From positions 1,375,034-1,380,195 of the forward strand of contig KE356579.1 in assembly GCA_000416085.1 (NCBI GenBank): DNA of 5,162 nucleotides, given 5' to 3'. The position numbers and the translations under genes are program-made. This document shows positions 1-4,320 of the stretch, piece by piece (positions within the stretch are counted from its first letter, which is position 1; each line of letters starts with the position of its first letter). The DNA comes from a halophilic archaeon J07HX64 (GTDB lineage: Archaea; Halobacteriota; Halobacteria; Halobacteriales; Haloarculaceae). A model generated the notes under the pieces. It ran no database searches and was not told the origin of the DNA. It worked only from the letters and a program-made list of their open reading frames with translations.

Positions 1-404
1 CGCTGGGTCTGCATCTGCTCGTAGGTGTCGGTTCGAAGCTCGTGCTGGACATCCTGGGCGACCCGGTTGAGCGCCCAGCCACGGATGTACCCGGCGACAG
101 CGGCGGTCAGAAACGACCCGGTGACGATAGCGACCGTGAGCCAGAACTGCCCCTCCCTGCTGCCGGGAAGCCACCCGTCGGGCACGAGCGGGAGTGTGAA
201 CACCTGGTTCTGCTGGAAGATCGTGTCGAGTGCGACTCCCAGGACGAACGCCGGGACAGAGAACAGCGCCGCACCGAGAACCGTCATGACGCCACCAATA
301 ACCAGATACGACAGGTTGTCCGGTCCGTACTGCCTGGCGAGGTACCGCATCGGACGATCGGTTCGCTCCCGGAGGTCGTCGAGTGACCCGTCTGAGTTTG
401 ACAT
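1..404 (-). CDS. ABC exporter-type transporter, N-terminal part (runs off window edge)
   Basis: Seen: an open frame starts at ATG 404-402 and runs without a stop to the window edge, giving 134 residues. The first ~30 are hydrophilic. A hydrophobic segment (about 31-59) follows, then an extracytoplasmic-looking loop, a second hydrophobic segment (about 86-106), and the stretch RGWALNRVAQDVQHELRTD (108-126). That last stretch resembles the intracellular-helix region of type IV ABC exporters (MsbA/BmrA-like), where 'q.l...lR...y' follows TM2. Family knowledge: such half-transporters have six TM helices followed by a nucleotide-binding domain, and they move lipids or hydrophobic compounds across the cytoplasmic membrane. 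The ATPase domain would lie outside the window, so this is inferred from the TM part alone. The start is supported by a TATA box 25 bases upstream, which implies a leaderless mRNA. It is transcribed in the same direction as the acx genes but is separated from them by about 645 bp, so it is probably an independent unit. The substrate is unknown. Confidence 0.78.
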   Translation of the reverse strand, partial: MSNSDGSLDDLRERTDRPMRYLARQYGPDNLSYLVIGGVMTVLGAALFSVPAFVLGVALDTIFQQNQVFTLPLVPDGWLPGSREGQFWLTVAIVTGSFLTAAVAGYIRGWALNRVAQDVQHELRTDTYEQMQTQ

Positions 405-425
405 GGTATCTCATAGCTGTCGACC

Positions 426-433
426 AATATAAA
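426..433 (-). promoter_or_regulatory. Archaeal TATA box for the ABC transporter gene
   Basis: On the minus strand this reads TTTATATT, in an otherwise GC-rich sequence. Its centre is about 25 bases upstream of the ATG at 404. Haloarchaeal TATA boxes sit about 25-27 bases before the transcription start, so the transcript would begin at or next to the ATG (leaderless). The purine-containing stretch just upstream (AGAACGG) is where a BRE would lie. No Shine-Dalgarno sequence is present, which fits a leaderless message. Confidence 0.72.
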
Positions 434-462
434 CCGTTCTGGTAGGGACACGAGCCCGTGGC

Positions 463-475
463 CCGTCTAAGACGG
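463..475. promoter_or_regulatory. 13-bp palindrome upstream of ABC transporter promoter (possible operator)
   Basis: The sequence CCGTCTAAGACGG is a perfect 6-bp inverted repeat around one central base. It lies about 30 bp upstream of the TATA box at 426-433, where an archaeal activator would bind. Just beside it, 445-464 can form an imperfect hairpin with arms GGGaCACG and CGTGgCCC. A regulator site is an inference from symmetry and position. A chance palindrome cannot be excluded. Confidence 0.35.
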
Positions 476-571
476 AGATCGAGCAGTCAACTCTCTTCGC
501 ACCCACGCGTCGTACCGAGTAGCGTCTCAACTGCCGCTATTACTCGCTCTCCTCGTCCGCAAGCCGCCGCT

Positions 572-712
572 TCAGCAGGTAGCCAGCACCACCCGGTCGG
601 CGCTCGCGACGACCCAGTCCCCAGCAGGACCCGCGAGCCGATGCTGTCCCCGCTCGGTCTGCAACCACCGTCGGCGACGAGTCGACCACTCCGGAGGGCT
701 TGGCACGTCCAC
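572..712 (-). CDS. Possible small ORF, 46 residues (unrecognised, maybe frameshifted)
   Basis: Seen: a short frame from GTG 712-710, or from the second GTG at 706-704, to a TGA at 574-572. The second start is favoured by AGGAG five bases before it. The translation has a protein-like stretch (WLQTERGQHRL, then PAGDWVVASADRVVLATC) that reads better than the overlapping longer frames. If one G were missing from the run at 592-594, the frame would continue into YLLKRRLADEESE and stop at 542-540. That acidic C-terminus is typical of haloarchaeal proteins and would give about 57 residues. I do not recognise a family. It may be a real small protein, a gene remnant or chance. Confidence 0.25.
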   Translation of the reverse strand: MDVPSPPEWSTRRRRWLQTERGQHRLAGPAGDWVVASADRVVLATC

Positions 713-742
713 TCCTGTGTGCCCGTCCCCGCATCCACCACT

Positions 743-752
743 GACTATATCT
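743..752 (+). promoter_or_regulatory. Candidate TATA box for the small CxxC ORF
   Basis: An AT-rich patch (GACTATATCT) is centred about 33 bases before the ATG at 781. That would place transcription start a few bases upstream of the start codon. A second AT-rich patch (TAATAAAC, 771-778) lies directly before the ATG. Read on the minus strand, it gives GTTTATTA and could serve a divergent transcript toward the 572-712 ORF. Both assignments rest on composition and spacing only. Confidence 0.35.
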
Positions 753-780
753 ACCGATTGACCACATCTGTAATAAACAT

Positions 781-957
781 ATGTCCGATTGCACGTTCTG
801 CAGGAATAACCACGACCGAGCGAGTTCGTTCAGTGCTCGGTGCACCATCTGCGCTACTGCAGTACACAGTGATCCGGTGTCGGTGACCGGCGGTGAGCGA
901 GCGCGGTCACCCGCAAGCAGGTGCGGCCGGTCCGCGCCCGAGAGGCAGGTGTCCTGA
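781..957 (+). CDS. Candidate small zinc-finger-like protein, 58 residues, two CxxC pairs
   Basis: Seen: ATG 781-783 to TGA 955-957. The N-terminal half begins MSDCTFCRNNHD and continues to RCTICATAVHSD, so Cys4-x2-Cys7 is followed by Cys21-x2-Cys24, with His11 and His29 nearby. This is a minimal four-cysteine arrangement able to hold one zinc. Family knowledge: haloarchaea encode many proteins under 70 residues with paired CxxC motifs, often of unknown function, and gene callers frequently miss them. The C-terminal half (from about residue 37) is low-complexity, Arg/Ser-rich and less convincing, so the frame may be damaged or the gene may end earlier in relatives. An AT-rich promoter-like patch precedes the start. 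It runs opposite to its neighbours, so it is not part of the acx operon. No specific function can be assigned. Confidence 0.42.
   Translation: MSDCTFCRNNHDRASSFSARCTICATAVHSDPVSVTGGERARSPASRCGRSAPERQVS
882..911. repeat. Perfect 8-bp inverted repeat
   Basis: GGTGACCG at 882-889 and CGGTCACC at 904-911 are exact reverse complements with a 14-base spacer. It falls inside the 3' half of the candidate small ORF at 781-957. No T-tract follows on either strand, so it is not an obvious terminator. It could be a protein-binding dyad or chance in GC-rich DNA. Confidence 0.3.
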
Positions 958-990
958 TATCCGACTGGACCGGCCGGCGTTCACCGGCGA

Positions 991-1070
991 GAGTGTCCGG
1001 ACAGTCGGGTTGGGCCTGTTCGCATGTAGTGAGTGTCCGGGCAGTCGGGTCAGGCCGGTTGTTCGGGTGT
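991..1070. repeat. Imperfect 40-bp tandem duplication over the acxC 3' end
   Basis: Two adjacent 40-bp units (991-1030 and 1031-1070) both begin GAGTGTCCGG. Over their first 30 bases they match at 26 positions (differences at unit positions 11, 21, 22 and 27). They then diverge, apart from a shifted GTTCG. The right-hand unit contains the acxC stop codon (1052-1050) and the last codons. The left-hand unit lies just downstream of the gene. The pattern suggests local duplication of the gene's end followed by divergence. Confidence 0.6.
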
Positions 1071-1562
1071 CGGAATCGGCTCCTCGATCCACTCGCTGTA
1101 GAACGTCTCGATGTCGGGTTCGAACTCGTGGATGAGGGGGTAGCCGGGCATCACGTTGGTCACCTCGAGCAGCGTGTTACACCCCGGGCAGAAGAACTCG
1201 CGGAGTTCCATAAAGTCCGGATGTGGGTGCATGTTCTCCGGGTACATCTCGAGATAGTCCTCCTCGGTGTCACGGACGCTGATCAGCGCGTCGGCCTTCC
1301 AGTTCTGGTCGTGTTCGCAGAACTCGTGGCCACACTCGCACTTTATCACCATCTCGTTCTCGGATTTCGCGACAACGTAGAGGTGGTCGGCGTAGGGGAT
1401 GACGATCGGGTCGTCCCAGTCGACGCGGTCCTGAAGGATACTCCGAACCTTCTGGAAGCGGTCCGCGTCCTTGTAGTCGCTCATCATGTCGTGCAGCTGT
1501 GGCCAGTCCAGGTTGTCGTCGACCAGGTCCTCGATGTGCTCGCGTGGGTATGACTGTGGCAT
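1050..1562 (-). CDS. acxC: Acetone carboxylase, gamma subunit
   Basis: This is the small subunit of acetone carboxylase, the cytoplasmic (alpha-beta-gamma)2 enzyme that converts acetone and bicarbonate to acetoacetate at the expense of ATP. The frame encodes 170 residues, matching the family size (about 168 in Xanthobacter). Blocks shared with the bacterial subunit as I remember it are the N-terminal IxDLVDxxxD (10-19), a WDDPIVIP segment (49-56), CECGHEFC (75-82), NWKADALISVRDT (87-99), REFFCPGC (121-128) and the C-terminal PLIHEFEPDIETFYSEW (142-158). The Cys75/77/82 and Cys125/128 groups are the expected zinc-binding residues; the gamma subunit carries a structural zinc. It is the last gene of the operon, 14 bases after the acxB stop, with a good ribosome binding site that fixes ATG 1562 as the start. 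The protein is markedly acidic, as expected for a halophile. Unlike its two partners it is intact. Presence of this subunit separates a true acetone carboxylase from generic hydantoinase/oxoprolinase pairs. Confidence 0.95.
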   Translation of the reverse strand: MPQSYPREHIEDLVDDNLDWPQLHDMMSDYKDADRFQKVRSILQDRVDWDDPIVIPYADHLYVVAKSENEMVIKCECGHEFCEHDQNWKADALISVRDTEEDYLEMYPENMHPHPDFMELREFFCPGCNTLLEVTNVMPGYPLIHEFEPDIETFYSEWIEEPIPTPEQPA

Positions 1563-1568
1563 CGGTGT

Positions 1569-1575
1569 TCACCTC
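1569..1575 (-). promoter_or_regulatory. Shine-Dalgarno sequence of acxC
   Basis: On the minus strand this reads GAGGTGA, complementary to the archaeal 16S rRNA 3' end, six bases before the acxC ATG. It lies in the 14-base gap after the acxB TAA (1579-1577). It indicates leadered translation of acxC from a polycistronic message, in contrast to the leaderless ABC transporter gene. Confidence 0.75.
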
Positions 1576-1576
1576 G

Positions 1577-4100
1577 TTAGTCGTCGTCTGTTGCTCGGCT
1601 CGGGGTCGGTTCGCCGAACGACGCGTCCGGGCTCGAGAGGTCTGTTATCGACCGGTCGGAGCTCCAGGTGTACGGCACCGCCGGCTCGTCGTCGCGGCCG
1701 ACACCCCACCAGGTCTTGTGACCCTCGGTCGGGTTGTTCCACTTTCGCTTGAGCCCCGTGGCAAAGCGGTTCTCCAGCGATGTCTCGGCTTTCTCGCTGA
1801 GCTCGAACCCGAAGTCCGCGGGCAGATCCCAGAACCCTTTGTAGAACTCGGCGAACTGCTTGCTCATTCGCATACTGCTCTCGTAGGTCTTTTTCACGTC
1901 GTCGATGAGGTCCCGTTCCTCCATGATGCGGTCACGCTCGTCCTCCATCCACTCGGTGACCGGCTGTGCGTCCTCGACGCGCTCCTCACGGCGCTGTTCG
2001 CGGAGCTCTCGGGTCGCCTCCAGGTCGAGTTCCCACTCGCCCTGGACCGCGGAGTTGTGCTTCGGACCGTCGTCGACCTTGTCGACGACAACAGCGTAGG
2101 CCTGCTTCGCGTGGCGCGGAAGCACGTAGCCATCGTGGATATCCGAGACCACATCCTCGGGCTCACGCTCCAGCGGGTCGCCCAGTCCGGAGCCGCCGCG
2201 GAGGTAGTTCAGGTACAGGTCGTAGTCATCGAACTGTTTCGGTGTGCTGATGCCCTTTGGTTCGCGGGAAATCTCGCCCTCGATCTTCGACTCGAACTCC
2301 CCGCTCTCCGGGTCGAGATCGTGCTGTGGGTACTCCTCGCCGTTCTCGAAGCGTTCCTTCAGATCGGTGTCCTGTGCGTTGAGGATGTAGCCCGAGGCGG
2401 CGGGGTAACCGCCGAACAGCCCGCTGTCGCTGGTCATGTACCCGTTGCCCATCTCGTAGAGCAACCACCTGCTGACATCTTTCACCGTCCGCATAGACTC
2501 GAACCCGGCACCGCCGGCCCGTCGGCCGGCTCCGCCGGTGTTCGGTTTGACCGCTCGACCGAGGAACGGAAGCGGTTCGGTCATCTCCCAGACCTCCGCG
2601 TCGCCCATGTCACCCTCGGGGTTCCAGATGGCCGCCGCGTGGGGCTCGCCGTCCTCGACGTACCGGGCACCGACACCCTCACACGCCGACTCGAAGGAGT
2701 TGACGGCGTGGAGTTTGTCGAACTGGTCGATACCGCCGCCCTGCAGCCAGTTCGAGGTGTTCGCGTTGCCGGCGTTTATCTCCTCCCAGAACCCGCGTGC
2801 GTAGTACCCACGCGAGAGGTGCTGCCACAGCGGTGCCCACGCCGACACCAGGAAGTGCCAGGCGTACGCGTGTGCGGTTTCCGTGTTCTGTGTGTTCGCC
2901 CACGACCCCTCCGGCAGGTGGAAGTCACAGCTGTAGTAGGCGCCGTCGTTGACGTTGGCGTTCGGGATAACCGTCTGGGTGAGCATCACCCAGATACCGC
3001 CCTGGATTGCGGCCGGTGTGCAGTTGTACGGGTGCCAGCCCCACTTGTTGGCGCCCTCGAAGGAGACCTGGAACGAGCCGTCCTCGCGGACGTGCAGCTC
3101 CGAGGGGGCGTGCATGAGGTGGTTCTCGTCGGCGTAGGTCCGGGTGAGGTTATCCTGGCCCTCGTACAGCGCGTCGACGAACGAGGCCCCGCGGTAGGTG
3201 CCCGGGAGCATCGTCTTCTCGATGCGGTTCCGGAATCCGCGGCGGCCGTCCTCGATCGACTCGCGGGAGAGCTGTTTGAACTTGTCGACACCGTACTCGT
3301 CGATCATCTCGTTGACCGCGTCGCGGATCATCAGACAGCCGGTCATCCGGGTCCGCTCGTCGAGTTTCAGGAAGTCCGGCGTCCGCGTCTTGTCGGGGTA
3401 GTCGTTCTTCCAGGAGTTGAAAAGCTCCAGGTCCTCGCCGATCTTGCGTGCCGTGTAGTAGGCACCGTCACCGAACCGCGAGGACTGGGAGACGTTCATA
3501 CTCCCCGGTCCCAACGGCACCGGTGTCGATGACGTGGTTGACACCGCCGGCCCACGCGACAATCTCCCCCTCGTTGAAGATTGGTATTAGTGTCATGATG
3601 TCGCAGGCGTGGACGTCGCCCACATCCACGTCGTTGTTGACGAAGATATCCCCAGGCTCGATACCGGGGCTCTCCTCGTAGTCGTGGTTTATCATGTACT
3701 TTATCGCCTCGCTCATCGTGTGGATGTGGACGATAATACCCGTCGAGACGGCGATGGAGTCGCCCTCCGGGGTGAACAGCCCGTAACAGAGCTCCCCCTC
3801 CTGTTCGACGATCGGTGTGGCGGCGACCTCCTTCGAGGTCTCGCGCGCGTTCACCAGGTCGCCCCGCAGCTGGGAGAACATCTGCTCGTAGGTTATCGGC
3901 TCCTCGTTTTTCAGCTCGAGCTCCTCGAGACCGGCGTAGTGGTCGGTTAGCTCGGTCTTACCCTCGAGCTTCTCGAACTGCTCGCGGAGCGTCTGCCCGT
4001 CCTCGCCGATGCCGTCACCGTTCTCCTTTCGCCTGTGCATCTTCTCCTTCTCTCGTCGCATTCGAGGAAAGCTCTCTTCCTCGGATTGGTGTTTACTCAT
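1577..4100 (-). CDS. acxB: Acetone carboxylase, alpha subunit (HyuB family), frame broken by a 1-base insertion
   Basis: This is the large catalytic subunit that binds the active-site metal (Mn in Xanthobacter) where activated acetone and carboxyphosphate chemistry meet. The first frame runs from ATG 4100 to a stop at 3470-3468. The rest continues in another frame from about 3507 to TAA 1579-1577. Skipping one base restores an 840-residue protein (Xanthobacter about 776). The N-terminus (1-35) is highly charged. PIVEQEGELC (96-105) and STGIIVHIHTM (119-129) match the family. His164-x2-Asp167 and His189 reproduce the spacing of the metal ligands I recall as His150/Asp153/His175. The join restores HVIDTGAVGPGSM. 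Further blocks in corrected numbering are GNANTSNWLQGGG (444-456), HAAAIWNPEGDMGD (487-500) and RGGSGLGDPLEREP (634-647), the typical HyuB C-terminal signature. There are no other stops or gaps. It lies between acxA and acxC. As written it would yield a dead 210-residue fragment. Confidence 0.93.
3507..3512 (-). other. Frameshift site in acxB (one extra base)
   Basis: On the minus strand the coding sequence reads GTT GGG ACC GGG GAG, giving V-G-T-G-E and then nonsense to a stop at 3468. The family requires V-G-P-G-S-M. Removing one G from the GGG at 3512-3510 gives GTT GGA CCG GGG AGT ATG, exactly that motif. The spanned length (2524 bases minus one) is then a whole number of codons. The run is only three bases long, so this is not a long homopolymer. 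Sequencing error or a real mutation are both possible. Confidence 0.88.
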
Positions 4101-4106
4101 AGATGT

Positions 4107-4241
4107 TTAGATTGTGTGCTGGTGCATCTGCTCGGAGCCAGATGCGGGCTCGTGCAGTGCACCCACCTCGACAGCGTCTCCGCAACCGGGTCGACCGTGC
4201 TCGTCGGAGGTGAGTGCATTTCCGCACAGTGTGACTGTCAT
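4107..4241 (-). CDS. Candidate 44-residue small protein between acxA and acxB
   Basis: Seen: ATG 4241-4239 to TAA 4109-4107, ending six bases before the acxB ATG. The translation starts MTVTLCGNALTSDEHGRPGC. It continues with an acidic stretch (GDAVEVGALHEP) and ends in QMHQHTI. It contains two cysteines in LCGN and GCGD contexts and several histidines near the end, and it is net acidic like its neighbours. Codon third positions favour G/C. I do not recognise a family. Standard acx operons have acxA, acxB and acxC close together, and I know of no small gene in this spot. The tight spacing suggests translational coupling to acxB, either as a real small protein or as a leader peptide controlling acxB. 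A chance frame in the acxA-acxB spacer remains quite possible. Confidence 0.38.
   Translation of the reverse strand: MTVTLCGNALTSDEHGRPGCGDAVEVGALHEPASGSEQMHQHTI
4124..4145 (-). promoter_or_regulatory. Perfect 7-bp inverted repeat just upstream of acxB (possible RNA hairpin or operator)
   Basis: GCATCTG (4124-4130) and CAGATGC (4139-4145) are exact reverse complements around an 8-base loop. The dyad ends 23 bases before the acxB start and lies within the last third of the candidate 44-residue ORF. On the mRNA it would be a hairpin near the acxB initiation region, and as DNA it is an operator-like dyad. No T-tract follows, so termination is unlikely. Function is inferred from symmetry and place only. 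Confidence 0.4.
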
Positions 4242-4320
4242 ACTGGTGTGTCAGTCGATTGGTGTGGCGTGTTCGTCTGCGGTGGTGTGGTTCGTCGGTC
4301 GATGTGTGACGTGTTGCCCG
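4242..4320 (-). other. CA-rich, G-poor spacer after acxA with repeated CACAC motifs
   Basis: The transcribed (minus) strand is strongly A/C-rich and poor in U. It carries CACAC at 4250-4246, 4266-4262, 4289-4285 and 4308-4304. Further copies lie at 4233-4229, inside the small ORF, and at 4118-4114, just before acxB. No TATA-like element is visible. Such a segment would be an unstructured intercistronic RNA. Confidence 0.4.

Larger units (their letters stand above)
405..1049. other. Intergenic region between ABC transporter and acxC, no long gene
   Basis: About 645 bp separate the ABC transporter start from the acxC stop. No frame here encodes a protein I recognise. The three overlapping 80-140 residue frames (458-886 plus, 487-741 minus, 540-848 minus) have Arg/Ser/Gly-rich translations unlike the acidic proteins around them. 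What can be supported is listed separately: the ABC promoter and palindrome, two candidate small ORFs (572-712 minus, 781-957 plus) with an AT-rich divergent spacer between them, an inverted repeat, and a tandem duplication at the right end. No T-rich archaeal terminator is visible downstream of acxC. Confidence 0.6.

Noticed and set aside
25..432. Plus-strand open frames over the left edge
   Set aside because: The minus strand here encodes a protein with two TM segments and a TATA box at the correct distance. The plus translations are Ser/Arg/Pro-rich and unconvincing.
882..911. Inverted repeat as a rho-independent-type terminator
   Set aside because: No T-tract follows on either strand, and haloarchaeal termination relies mainly on T-rich stretches.
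921..1553. Plus-strand 210-residue open frame opposite acxC
   Set aside because: It mirrors the intact gamma subunit in the opposite frame. The minus-strand gene has family blocks, a Shine-Dalgarno sequence and operon context.
1499..3532. Plus-strand 677-residue open frame opposite acxB
   Set aside because: It is an antisense shadow caused by GC-rich codon bias. Its Val/Leu/Arg-rich translation has no domain I recognise, while the minus strand encodes conserved acetone carboxylase blocks throughout.
3468..3562. Programmed ribosomal frameshifting in acxB
   Set aside because: No slippery heptamer or strong downstream structure was seen, the family is not known to use recoding, and a second indel in acxA points to error or mutation instead.
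4206..4234. Plus-strand GGAGGTGA, a perfect Shine-Dalgarno match in the acxA-acxB spacer
   Set aside because: The only start next to it (GTG 4214) overlaps too closely and encodes six residues before a stop. It lies antisense to the operon.
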